A stretch of DNA of 64,000 bases from JAABTH01 sp964390725 (GCA_964390725.1 CAYMIW010000005.1:53513-117512); one strand, 5' to 3'. Counted from the first letter of the stretch, positions 8,500 to 17,292 are shown. The notes: generated by a model from the letters alone, not told the origin. Made by a program: numbers and translations.

Positions 8500-9774
8500 T
8501 CAAATTTGCTCGTAGGTTAAAATTTTCGCATTGTTACCATGCCGCTCCCTTGTTTTAGACAGCGCTGTAGAAAGATCGTCGCAATAATCCAGACCCAGGC
8601 GTTCTGCTTCAGGGGCTTTAATACCATCAGAAATCAGGATGACTTTAAACTTTTTGCGGGCGATAATATCTCCGATCAGGGCCAGATGGGAAGCTGCAGT
8701 AAGATCGTCAACTTTACCCTGCTTAACCAGAGCGGCCACCTCATTATATGGCCGGTAGCCCCACTCCAGCACGGCCGAATGCTCTTTTGCTACCCCGTCA
8801 GGGCAGGCTGCAACCAGAACTAGGGTGCCCTCTTCCCGTAGAAGGATATTGGCCACGTAGAGACCGGCCATTGCTTCCCACAGCTCCGGGCGGTCTGTTC
8901 CACCACCAACAATCATTACATCGGGTTGTTCCAGGGGCAGGTCAAGCAGGGGAACAGAACGGGATTTTTCGATAAGAAATCGGTGAGCCTGTACGAAGTC
9001 ACCGGCGGCCAACCCGCAGATCTGCCCCAGTTTATTCTCAATAACGTTAATAATTAGGTGCAGGCCGACCATGCTAACCGCTTTTTCGATTTCTAAGCGC
9101 ATCGGGTTGTTTTCCTGGCCGAATATATTTTCTACGGGATAGCTCGCTGCCGTCCAGTGAAAATAGTCAGTGGAATCTTTTCCGGCCAGTCCCGGCAGAA
9201 TGATTTTTGCTCCACCTGACCAGCCAGCCACGGGATGTGGTTTTACTGTTCCCAGGCCAATGTGCAGCTTATCCTCGAAAAGGGCACGGTTAAACTGTAG
9301 CGGTATGCCGAGGGGTGAACAACCTTGCATGATCAGCTCGTCTGGTTCATTCCAGTTATGCCGCAGGAAGCGATAGTGTTCGGTAATATATGGGCCCCAC
9401 TGTTTTTTCAAATCGGCGTCACTCATCGGTTTATGGGTTCCACCGGCAACAGCGATGATGACCCGATCGGGTCCGAACCCTAGCTTGAACAGTTCATCCA
9501 GGAGAACAGTAAGAACCGGGGTCAGGTCGGTGCGCCGAGTATGATCGGGCACGGCAATGAGGACCTCCTCTCTGCCCCGCAGCAGCTCAACTAACGGCGG
9601 GCTGCCGATTGGACTGGAAAGGGCCTTTAGTAGATCACCTTTCAGATCACTCAGCGGTTTGGCAGGAGGTATGGAGGCGGTCTTGACCAGGTTATTCTCC
9701 TCAATTTCCGCGGTTAGATACTGATCGTAATAGCAAAAACGGACTTCCTTCTTAGAGCCGTCCATATTTTTCAT
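8500..9774 (-). CDS. LarA-family nickel-pincer racemase/epimerase
   Basis: 424 aa. The lactate racemase LarA uses a covalently bound nickel-pincer nucleotide to racemise 2-hydroxy acids; homologues epimerise aldonates and other hydroxy acids. Family motifs are present: DHTRRTD (about 77-83), AGGTHKP with the catalytic His (about 109-115), KPHPVAGWSGGAKIILPG (about 190-207) carrying the cofactor-binding Lys and second His, and GQENNP. ATG at 9774 follows GAAGGA and overlaps the preceding gene by 23 nt; an ATG three codons later is the alternative. No larB, larC or larE lies in the window, so the cofactor must be made elsewhere. In this operon a 2-epimerase for a sugar acid is likelier than lactate racemase. 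Confidence 0.88.
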   Translation of the reverse strand: MKNMDGSKKEVRFCYYDQYLTAEIEENNLVKTASIPPAKPLSDLKGDLLKALSSPIGSPPLVELLRGREEVLIAVPDHTRRTDLTPVLTVLLDELFKLGFGPDRVIIAVAGGTHKPMSDADLKKQWGPYITEHYRFLRHNWNEPDELIMQGCSPLGIPLQFNRALFEDKLHIGLGTVKPHPVAGWSGGAKIILPGLAGKDSTDYFHWTAASYPVENIFGQENNPMRLEIEKAVSMVGLHLIINVIENKLGQICGLAAGDFVQAHRFLIEKSRSVPLLDLPLEQPDVMIVGGGTDRPELWEAMAGLYVANILLREEGTLVLVAACPDGVAKEHSAVLEWGYRPYNEVAALVKQGKVDDLTAASHLALIGDIIARKKFKVILISDGIKAPEAERLGLDYCDDLSTALSKTRERHGNNAKILTYEQI

Positions 9775-10456
9775 ACACTTCCTTCAGGGAACGTCCTTCC
9801 CGGAGCTCCTGACGGGAGCGCCGTTCATCGTGAACCCTTTCTTCAGATAGCTTCAGAACCTGCCTGAGATCGACTTCACTGATTGGGATAACTACTACCC
9901 CATCTCGATCGGCAAAGATTATATCACCCGGGTTAACTTTGACACCGCCACAGGTGATGGGCAGGTTCACTCCGCTTAGCTGAGCCCGGCCAACCGAATC
10001 GGTGGGAATGCTGCCCCGGGCCCAGACCGGAAAATCGATCTCCAGCAGGCGGGGGATGTCGCGAATCGGTCCGTCAACTACTGCACCAACGGAGCTGCAG
10101 TAGTAACGGGCTGTAGTTCCCATCAGTTCGCCGAAAGCTCCGGAACCGTAGAAACCGTTGGTGGTAATAACCATCATTGCTCCCCGGGGGACATTTTCAA
10201 AGACAGCTTCTAAAATTCCCTTCACAAATGATGGGTCCATGTCGGAAAGATGTCGCGGCATTGATGAATCGGCCATGTCTTCTTCCATTGTGAAAGCGGG
10301 CCCGGCAGCTGTCCGGTTGGAAATGATCGGGCTGAAACCCGCCGCCAGGGATGCTTCGAAAAATCCGAGTTCATCAAGAGAATCGGACACGGCTGGCGTA
10401 TAGAGCTTTTCCAACCGTCGGCAAATCTGAAATATTTCTTCCTCTGAGAAGTTCAT
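9752..10456 (-). CDS. RraA-like class II pyruvate aldolase/decarboxylase
   Basis: 234 aa from the ATG at 10456, 8 nt after AAGGAG; an overlapping GTG lies 9 nt upstream. The family covers the RNase E inhibitor RraA and the 4-hydroxy-4-methyl-2-oxoglutarate aldolase/oxaloacetate decarboxylase group. Here the aldolase-type residues are visible in VVDGPIRDI (Arg-Asp pair binding pyruvate and metal), GSIPTDSVGR and the C-terminal FADRDGVVVIP. It lies between the GH38-like gene and the LarA homologue in a tightly coupled operon. Retro-aldol cleavage of a 2-keto-(3-deoxy) sugar acid to pyruvate plus an aldehyde is a natural last step. RNase regulation is unlikely in this setting. Confidence 0.83.
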   Translation of the reverse strand: MNFSEEEIFQICRRLEKLYTPAVSDSLDELGFFEASLAAGFSPIISNRTAAGPAFTMEEDMADSSMPRHLSDMDPSFVKGILEAVFENVPRGAMMVITTNGFYGSGAFGELMGTTARYYCSSVGAVVDGPIRDIPRLLEIDFPVWARGSIPTDSVGRAQLSGVNLPITCGGVKVNPGDIIFADRDGVVVIPISEVDLRQVLKLSEERVHDERRSRQELREGRSLKEVYEKYGRL

Positions 10457-10461
10457 GCTGA

Positions 10462-13257
10462 TCACTCCTTCATTAAAATTTGCGCTGTCTGAATCTTTCC
10501 CGGGGCGAGAATCAGCTTGGTCCGGGAATCACCTTCTGCTTTCAGTTCCATACTGACCGGACGTATTGGTTGATTGTCCAGCAAGTAAAACTCTTTTGCA
10601 ATTGAGGAATAGTTGCAAAGACGTATATAAATTCTATCTTCTTCCCGGAACAGGGCAGTGATATTGAGACCGGGGGGTAAAACTGGCAGAAAATTATAAA
10701 TGGCAGACGCTTTTCGAGGTTCGTCCTGATCAATAGTCCCAACCAAAAAAGGTCTGGCAAAGGATGTTGAAGTGCTAATTAGTTCTTCGGGTGTGATAGC
10801 ACCATAATGCAGGGCAGAACGGTAGGTAAGTCTACCCTTCAGCCTGGCATAGAGGGAGCCGCCGGCGCGTAGAGAATCGTCACTGGCATAAAGCCATTCA
10901 CGGGGAGCCCAGGCAAGGACTGTCTGCAGGAGGCCCTGCTCTGCCTCCCAGCGGCAGCCGAAAGTGCCCTTCCTGAGAAGTGACCATCCCGGATTGCTGC
11001 CGCTAGCAGGAGCAGCAAATCCATCGGCATTAAAATTAGTTGCTTTTCGACTCTCGACCAGGAATGCGCCGCCTGTGAGAATTTCAGAAGCTGGATTAAA
11101 ATGAAAATTCAGGTTCAGTTTCTTCTCATTCTGCATATAATAAGCGCGGCCTGGGCTTGATTCTTTTTTCTCAGGTCCGAAATAAAGGCCCTCTCCGCAA
11201 TCTAAGGTCACATTGATTTCAATGCGGGGCAGGGTTCGGTAAAAGACGAACTCCTCCTCAAAAAGTATTTTACCGATGCTGCCCTGGAGAAGATAAATAT
11301 CAGCTATCGGACCACAGGACAGCCTCTGAAGAGTTGATTTTTGCAGGCGGGAATCATAGATCTGTCCTTCTCCGATAACTGTCAGGTAGCCACCTCTGAT
11401 AAACTGCTTTGTTTCTAATGCTCTCAGCTCCAGTTCTCCCTCCATGGTAAGCCGGGCCTGGTAGCACTCGCCTGTGAAAAGAACTTCTTCTTCCACCTGT
11501 AGCGGCTTACAGTTTTTATCGGGGAGACTTTCTTCAATAGTAAAGATAGCCGTTTCTCCTTTAAATGGCGGCAGCTCGAGGGTGTAAAGCAAATAGCTTC
11601 CATTTGTTCCTGTCACAGACTGGGTTGCCCCGATGACCCCATCGGCGCAGATTAACTGCTGTCGCTGATCTGAATCTTTATCGAGGGGGATGATCACGGT
11701 CTCACGACGCCGAAAGGGAAGGGAGTTGAAGGTAGTAATGCTTGTACTTTTTTGCCTGGGTAGAACCTCATCTTTTTCCAGCAGCCTGGCCCCGGTAAGA
11801 GCAGCAAAAGAACCTGAAACAACCTCCCGGGCTTTACTGGTAGCAGCGGTTGCAAGTTGAACAGCAATTTCTCCCATCGGCAGGCTGTGCAGGCGAGAAT
11901 GCCAGGGGCTGCAGAGGTGTAGATCGTGATGCTGGGATTGAAGGGCGCTTTTCCAGGCCTCCCTCAGAGCATCCAGGTTGCCTGGTTCTCCACTGCCGCT
12001 GATAAAAACAAGCGTGTCCAGTTGCTCTGCTTCCAGAATTTGATAGGTCGCTTCTTGGGCTGCCTTTAGGGGAGCATCGCCCATTAATCCATAGGGATAA
12101 TAACAGGGAAAGTCATCACTGCTAAAGTAAGTTTCAATCGGAGAAGGGAACTTTTTGCGGGCATTAGAAAGCAACTTCAGATATTTTGTAGGGGTGATAA
12201 AACGAGCCACACCGGACGCTGCCAGGCTGCAAGCCTCCTTCAGGGGCGCTCCGGAAAGAATATTAAAATCCTCGAAGCGGGAGAGCAGTGGGTAATCAAG
12301 GTCATGGTCGCTGGCAAGATTTCTAAAATGCTCTAATCCCTCGCTGTTATAATTGGTTAATCCCTCAGGGAGCAAATGCGCACCCATAAAGTGAACGGGA
12401 TCATCCGGCCCGTAATGCATGGATATTTCCCGGGGAATACTTTGCTCATCAAGAGCTTCCCTGTCAAAAGCACTGCCATAATGCATAAAGGGATAACGTG
12501 GAATCGTTTTGATTCGGCTGCCGTCGGGAGCTTGCCAGTAGAAGAGGGGGAAAGACAAGGATGGATCACTGCCGAAAGGAGCCCAGTGTGTTCTTAAGAT
12601 TGCCAGTTGATATCTGAAAGAGTTAAGAATCTGGGGTAGCTGGGGAAAGAAAGAGGGTTCCTGGGCGGCAAAGGTTTGCACTTCAGCAGCAAGGGCTTCC
12701 CTGATCATAAGTCGGCCATAGTAGAAATGGCGGATATATGATTCGCCGTCTAGTAATCCAGCCAGAGGTTGGGCAAAGGTGCCATTTACCAGTTCCAGTC
12801 GACCATTGTCAAGAGCCTTCCGGAGGTCCGCGATTGCTTCAGGCATCTCTGCAGTCATTACCGAAAAGGTGTGGCCATCTATTTCAAATGCGCTGGAGAG
12901 AGAATGACACTTTTCGAGCCTCTTTAGAATCGGTTTGGCCACCACCGGCCAATTATATATTTTCCAGGTTTCACCACCGGGAATAACAATCCAGTCCCAG
13001 AATGTTGCTCCGCCGTGATAACCATCAATAAAATAGACAGTCTGATTCGGTTCGGCAGATGTCGCTTCAGGTTTCCCTGAAGAACGACGGTAGTCACAGT
13101 AAAATTCCAAAGCAACCCAGCTTTTTAAAGCCGCCGCCACCGCTCGGGCTAACCACTTAAATAGTATTGTCCCAATTTTCATTTGCACCATCTTTCTAAG
13201 CCGTGTTGAATTCGACAGGGAAAAATCACTGGCCGACGAAAGATATTGTTTATCCAT
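10462..13257 (-). CDS. GH38-like protein with altered catalytic motifs
   Basis: 931 aa. Similarity to alpha-mannosidases of family GH38 is visible: a GRLELVNGTFAQP...GESYIRHFYYG segment (about 150-180) matches the helix after the catalytic barrel entry, FPQLPQIL (about 203-210) matches the block after the nucleophile, and QHHD (about 468-471) matches the late zinc-ligand motif. Yet the usual HxHxD entry is VYFIDGYHGG, and the residues just before PQLPQ read QEPSFF instead of a DTFG-type nucleophile. The C-terminal 400 residues are beta-rich as in GH38. An N-terminal stretch of about 70 residues precedes the barrel; internal ATGs at codons 23 and 26 are alternative starts. It overlaps the GTG of the next frame by 4 nt and is co-transcribed with the sugar-acid genes. 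Confidence 0.7.
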   Translation of the reverse strand: MDKQYLSSASDFSLSNSTRLRKMVQMKIGTILFKWLARAVAAALKSWVALEFYCDYRRSSGKPEATSAEPNQTVYFIDGYHGGATFWDWIVIPGGETWKIYNWPVVAKPILKRLEKCHSLSSAFEIDGHTFSVMTAEMPEAIADLRKALDNGRLELVNGTFAQPLAGLLDGESYIRHFYYGRLMIREALAAEVQTFAAQEPSFFPQLPQILNSFRYQLAILRTHWAPFGSDPSLSFPLFYWQAPDGSRIKTIPRYPFMHYGSAFDREALDEQSIPREISMHYGPDDPVHFMGAHLLPEGLTNYNSEGLEHFRNLASDHDLDYPLLSRFEDFNILSGAPLKEACSLAASGVARFITPTKYLKLLSNARKKFPSPIETYFSSDDFPCYYPYGLMGDAPLKAAQEATYQILEAEQLDTLVFISGSGEPGNLDALREAWKSALQSQHHDLHLCSPWHSRLHSLPMGEIAVQLATAATSKAREVVSGSFAALTGARLLEKDEVLPRQKSTSITTFNSLPFRRRETVIIPLDKDSDQRQQLICADGVIGATQSVTGTNGSYLLYTLELPPFKGETAIFTIEESLPDKNCKPLQVEEEVLFTGECYQARLTMEGELELRALETKQFIRGGYLTVIGEGQIYDSRLQKSTLQRLSCGPIADIYLLQGSIGKILFEEEFVFYRTLPRIEINVTLDCGEGLYFGPEKKESSPGRAYYMQNEKKLNLNFHFNPASEILTGGAFLVESRKATNFNADGFAAPASGSNPGWSLLRKGTFGCRWEAEQGLLQTVLAWAPREWLYASDDSLRAGGSLYARLKGRLTYRSALHYGAITPEELISTSTSFARPFLVGTIDQDEPRKASAIYNFLPVLPPGLNITALFREEDRIYIRLCNYSSIAKEFYLLDNQPIRPVSMELKAEGDSRTKLILAPGKIQTAQILMKE

Positions 13258-13284
13258 CTGCTCTGCATTAATCCATAATAATTA

Positions 13285-14007
13285 TCAGTTTACCTCGACC
13301 AGCACTTTAAGAGCTGTTCCATCCCGGAGAGCATTAAACCCCCTTTTAATCTCAGATAAAGGAACACAGTGGGAAATATTTTTTTCCAAAGGAAGCAGGC
13401 CACTTTCCAGCAACCTGACAGCAGTTGGAAATGTATGACAGGCGATGTAACTTCCGAAGATTTTTAGTTCCCGATGGGTGATATCATTTTGAACAATTGC
13501 TTTACAGGCGGTGTTATCCTGACCGACAAGAAGGATACTGCCTCCGGATCGACAGATCCGCACAGCTTCTTCAAAGAGACAGCCAGCTGCATCAACTACC
13601 ACTTCCGCGCCGGACATCTCGTTGTCTGTGGTTAAGGTCTCAGCCGGATCGATGCTAATTGGATCAAGGGCTTCTGCTGCCGGGCAGATCCGGCGGGCTG
13701 TTTCCCGGCGTTGGGGGGATGTATCAGTTAGGACAATCTTTCCTGCACCACCGGCGCCGAATAAGAGCGCAAATATTACACCGATCGGTCCGGCGCCCAG
13801 GATTGCCTGCTCTACAGAAGCATGAGTAGAGATGATATAAAGAGAAGATAGCGGTACAACAGCATAAGATACAAACCCGCCATCAAGAAAAATACCCAGG
13901 GTAGTCATCGCCGAACAGGAGTTGGGCATGCCTTTTCGGCAGGCCAGGCGGACCAGGTCCAACTGTCCTGGGGCTTTAAACTGTGCAGCCAGCATTAACT
14001 GTTTCAA
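13285..14007 (-). pseudogene. Internally deleted zinc-type (MDR) dehydrogenase
   Basis: An open frame of 240 codons where the medium-chain dehydrogenase family has about 340. The N-terminal LMLAAQFKAPGQLDLV matches the family start. It then jumps to CRKGMPNSCSAMTTLGIFLDGGF, the structural-zinc end and lobe-loop region; the 65-70 residues with the catalytic zinc Cys and GHE motif are absent. A second gap joins ASVEQAI directly to the Rossmann motif LGAGPIG, losing about 40 residues. The rest of the nucleotide-binding domain to the C-terminus is intact. Both deletions are in frame. Without the catalytic zinc site it should be inactive as a dehydrogenase. TTG start 10 nt after AAGGAG. First gene after the LacI regulator. 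Confidence 0.7.
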
Positions 14008-14122
14008 GGATGTTCAGCTCCTTGACTACATATTAAGAAAGCTTTTTTACTGCAAAGCATTTATTTCGCCAACTATTTGGAAATCGTTGTAAAAAATATC
14101 TTCTGGCCCGCCGACCCGCGCT

Positions 14123-15208
14123 TTAGCTACAACCGCAGCTACGGCGGATAAGTAGCTCGGGGGCAAGAACTATTTTACTGAATTCTTTTTTCTGGCCTTC
14201 TTTCAGTTCAGTCAGGATTAGTTCAGCGGCGACTTGCCCCAGTTTATTCTTCGGCTGGGCAATGGTCGTCAGGCAAACCCGTGGATAAGAGGCAAAACTT
14301 ATATCGTCAAAGCCGATGACAGCCAGATCACCGGGGATGTTCAGGCCCAGTTCATCGGCCGCCTGCATAACTCCCATGGCCAGGAGGTCATTGGCAGCAA
14401 AAATAGCGTCGGGTCGGCCGGCCATATTCAGCAGTTTCAGAGTGTTGTGGTATCCTGACTTCCAGGTAAAAGATCCGTAGCGGCACAGTTCAGGATCAAT
14501 TTCTATTCCAGCCTCGGCAAGGGACTTCAAAAAACCGGAAAATCGTTCCTTGGTTGCTTGCGTTCCCTCCAGCCCACCGATAAAAGCTATCCGCTTGTAG
14601 CCATGCTCTAAAAGGTGGCAGCCGGCCAGGTACCCCCCACGGACATCATCGATAATGACCTGGTTGCATTGAATATCCCGCGCAAAGCTGCTTATGGCCA
14701 CCAGGGGAAGGCAGGTTTGGGCGAACTTTTCGGCAATCGTACCGTTGTCATTAGAAGAAGCCAGAATCAACCCGTCAATCCGTCGGCTTTCGAAGAGAGA
14801 CAAAAAAGACAGCTCTTTTTTGCCATTCCAGTTTGTATTGCAAAGAAAAACAGAATACCCTGCCCTGGCTGCGGCTTCCTCAACCCCGCGGGCAACTTCC
14901 GGGAAAAAGGGGTTGGTGATATCTGGAATAACCAGCGCCAGAGCGCAGGCTTGCCGTGTTACCAGGCTGCGTGCAGCGGCATTGGGAGAATAGCCAAGGC
15001 GCTCTGCTGCTTCCTGCACCCTAAACTTGGTGTCCTTATTTACTCCGGGGCGGTTGTTTAATGCCCTGGAAACAGTTGCGTAGGATATTCCAGCTTCTGC
15101 GGCGATATCTTTTATGGTCACGCTGTTTTTTCTTCTTTTGTGTTGCAATAAAATCCGCCTTTCTGCTTCAGGATTACTGATCTTCCCAATCCATTGATAT
15201 TTAGCCAT
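14123..15208 (-). CDS. LacI-family transcriptional regulator
   Basis: 361 aa. The N-terminal helix-turn-helix and hinge are clear: VTIKDIAAEAGISYATVSRAL and NAAARSLV (about 28-75). A periplasmic-binding-protein-like ligand domain follows (ALVIPDITNPFF, GLILASS, PDAIFAANDLLAMG, DLAVIGFDDI). The N-terminus is about 27 residues longer than usual and rich in Arg/Lys; a GTG at the start of the helix-turn-helix is an alternative. It heads the minus-strand catabolic block and a perfect cre-like palindrome overlaps its promoter, so it probably represses itself and the operon until a sugar or sugar-acid inducer binds. Confidence 0.92.
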   Translation of the reverse strand: MAKYQWIGKISNPEAERRILLQHKRRKNSVTIKDIAAEAGISYATVSRALNNRPGVNKDTKFRVQEAAERLGYSPNAAARSLVTRQACALALVIPDITNPFFPEVARGVEEAAARAGYSVFLCNTNWNGKKELSFLSLFESRRIDGLILASSNDNGTIAEKFAQTCLPLVAISSFARDIQCNQVIIDDVRGGYLAGCHLLEHGYKRIAFIGGLEGTQATKERFSGFLKSLAEAGIEIDPELCRYGSFTWKSGYHNTLKLLNMAGRPDAIFAANDLLAMGVMQAADELGLNIPGDLAVIGFDDISFASYPRVCLTTIAQPKNKLGQVAAELILTELKEGQKKEFSKIVLAPELLIRRSCGCS

Positions 15209-15228
15209 TCCTGGTCGGGAAAACAGGC

Positions 15229-15257
15229 GTTATATGAGCATTGTAAACGTTTACAAT
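15229..15257 (-). promoter_or_regulatory. LacI-type operator overlapping the operon promoter
   Basis: Perfect 18-bp palindrome ATTGTAAACGTTTACAAT at 15240-15257, with the central CG typical of LacI/CcpA sites. On the minus strand a -10 TATAAC (15229-15234) lies 16 nt downstream of TTGTAA inside the palindrome, so a bound repressor would cover the -35. It matches the cre consensus too, so CcpA binding is an alternative. Confidence 0.75.
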
Positions 15258-15354
15258 AGCTGGTCGAAAAAATGGCCGAATAGGTCGGCACACATCATAC
15301 TTCGTCATTAAATTAAAATACCCTCTATTCTGACATTTTTTTTTGAAATCTAAA

Positions 15355-15397
15355 AATTGTCAGGGAATTGTCAGGGGGACGAATTGTCAGGGGGACG
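15355..15397. repeat. Short tandem direct repeat beside the transposase remnant
   Basis: Two adjacent 16-bp copies of AATTGTCAGGGGGACG (15366-15381, 15382-15397) preceded by a partial copy AATTGTCAGGG at 15355. Another AATTGTCAGG occurs at 15841, on the other side of the transposase remnant, which suggests leftovers of insertion ends. Confidence 0.6.
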
Positions 15398-15451
15398 GGG
15401 TTGTTGAGCTGTTTGCGCTGCAGGCCGAGGAAGTCGGCACCTCGCCATTTT

Positions 15452-15727
15452 TTAAAATCCACATATTCTTCTTAGCAGGTGGTTTCGCGACAGCTTTCTG
15501 AGCAGGCTTTCCATGCCAGGATGCTGGTAGATGACTCCCGCTAAGCTTAAGTTCCACATCACCCTGACCGAATAATCATTGCGGCTATTTTAACTCACTC
15601 TTTCTAAATGCTGTGTCAGCCATTCATCAGGCATATACTCAAGCACCAGCTTAAGTCTTTCCAGATTACCTAATTTTTCAACCTCAGCCCAGTTAAAAAT
15701 CTGTTGCTGTCGAATTATAATAGCCAT
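15452..15727 (-). pseudogene. Transposase N-terminal fragment with in-frame stop
   Basis: From the ATG at 15727 the minus strand reads MAIIIRQQQIFNWAEVEKLG, then LERLKLVLEYMPDEWL, a stop at 15590, and then in the same frame NDYSVRVMWNLSLAGVIYQHP and ESLLRKLSRNHLLRRICGF before a second stop at 15452. The RNDYxVRxMWN...LLR.LSRN..LR..CGF pattern is the N-terminal helical part of DDE transposases common in Clostridia (IS1182/IS5-like; the exact family is from memory). The DDE catalytic part is missing. Decayed insertion between two unrelated gene blocks. Confidence 0.7.
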
Positions 15728-16068
15728 CAGGGAAGTCCTTCTTTGTTGTGGTTTTGCCTAAAGACTATTCCGACAAAGTTGAGGATTTCTTTTTTTATTA
15801 CCTTCTACACCATGATCATGTAAATAGATCTAATCTAGATAATTGTCAGGATATATATAGGGTCAATTCTGCCACCACCAGCTAATCAAACTGACATAAT
15901 CTAGATCCTAAAGACTCACTTTGGGGGAAAATGTCTTTGTATCTTCTTATAATGTCTTAACTCTCAGGCCTTGCCGAAGATCGCAAATGGTTCGAATAAA
16001 AATGCTTGCCATACAGGTAAATCGTGATAGACCGGCGAATAACTAATTATCAATAAGCAGGAGGGAAA
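15728..16068. other. Intergenic region upstream of arginine deiminase
   Basis: A/T-rich, no convincing gene. It holds one stray AATTGTCAGG repeat (15841) related to the repeat at the other side of the transposase remnant. I found no clear -35/-10 pair or riboswitch for the downstream arginine deiminase. Confidence 0.5.
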
Positions 16069-17292
16069 ATGGTGAAAAAGGCAATGCAGGTATGGTCGGA
16101 AGTGGGACCGTTAAAAAAAGTGCTGCTGCACAGGCCGGGTTTGGAGTTAAAAAATCTAACACCCCGCTACTTGGAAGATTTGCTTTTTGATGAGATCCCC
16201 TGGCTGGCGAAAGCACAGGTTGAACATGATGGTTTTGCCAGGGCCTTAAAAGAGAGTGGAGTAGAGGTATTTTATGTGAGCAGTATGCTTTTGGATATTG
16301 TCGGTGATCTTGAGGTAAAAAGTGAGTTGATCAAACGGCACCTCAAAGCCAGCCCGCTTATTGAACCGGATGTTCTTGATACAATTTATCAATACCTTTA
16401 TGAGCTGCCTCCGGAAGAGCTGGTTTCCACCATTATAGCCGGGTTGTCAAAACAGGATATCAGGCACTTAAAGAAGTATGTCTCACTGAGCGATTTGACC
16501 ATCGACAGCTACCCATTTTACCTGGCGCCTCTGCCAAACATGTATTTCACCAGGGATCACGGAGCAATGATTGGGAGTCGGATCCAGATCAGCACCATGT
16601 TTTTAACCGCCCGCAGGCTGGAAACGATTTTTCTTCGTATTCTTCAGAAATATCATCCTCTGTTTAAGAATATGGAACTGTCTTTCCATGAGGAAATTCC
16701 TTACGGCATTGAAGGAGGAGATATTTTTATTCTGAATCGCGATACACTGATGATCGGTTTAAGCGAAAGAACTACTGAAGAGGCTATTGAATGGGTTGCT
16801 CATAAGTATATTGTGGAAAAAGAAATGGTTAAACAAATCATTGTGGTGCAAATTCCTTCAAGGAGAACCTACATGCACCTCGATACTGTATTTACAATGG
16901 TGGATATCGACAAGTTTCTAATGTATCCAGGGGTCAGGAACCAGGTTAACATATACTGGCTGGAAAAGGGTAATGATAACAGGGTGAACGCCAGTAATGG
17001 CTATAGTCTGCAGGGTGCTTTAAGGAAAGCTTTAAGTTTAAAAAGTGTCGATATTATTTATTCAGGGGCTAATGATGAAATAACTGCCGCCCGGGAGCAG
17101 TGGGGCGACAGCACCAATACCCTGGCGGTTAAGCCGGGAACGGTGATATGCTATGATCGTAATGAAGCAACAAACGATACCCTGCGTAAGCATGGGGTAG
17201 ATGTTATTGAAATTGATGGTTCGGAATTGGTTCGTGGCCGCGGTGGTCCGCGGTGCATGAGCATGCCGCTCGACCGTTCAAATCTTGAGTAG
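16069..17292 (+). CDS. arcA: Arginine deiminase
   Basis: 407 aa, the usual family length. Hydrolyses L-arginine to citrulline and ammonia, the first step of the ADI energy pathway. Family motifs are complete: FTRD (160-163), EGGD (215-218), the catalytic His in MHLDT (His270) and the nucleophile Cys396 in GRGGPRCMSMP. The ATG follows AGGAGGG. No ornithine carbamoyltransferase, carbamate kinase or ArcD antiporter is adjacent; the nearest gene is glpX 43 nt downstream, which may be co-transcribed. A YfcC-family carrier 11 kb away belongs to the group that includes some arginine/ornithine exchangers, but no link is shown. Confidence 0.95.
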   Translation: MVKKAMQVWSEVGPLKKVLLHRPGLELKNLTPRYLEDLLFDEIPWLAKAQVEHDGFARALKESGVEVFYVSSMLLDIVGDLEVKSELIKRHLKASPLIEPDVLDTIYQYLYELPPEELVSTIIAGLSKQDIRHLKKYVSLSDLTIDSYPFYLAPLPNMYFTRDHGAMIGSRIQISTMFLTARRLETIFLRILQKYHPLFKNMELSFHEEIPYGIEGGDIFILNRDTLMIGLSERTTEEAIEWVAHKYIVEKEMVKQIIVVQIPSRRTYMHLDTVFTMVDIDKFLMYPGVRNQVNIYWLEKGNDNRVNASNGYSLQGALRKALSLKSVDIIYSGANDEITAAREQWGDSTNTLAVKPGTVICYDRNEATNDTLRKHGVDVIEIDGSELVRGRGGPRCMSMPLDRSNLE

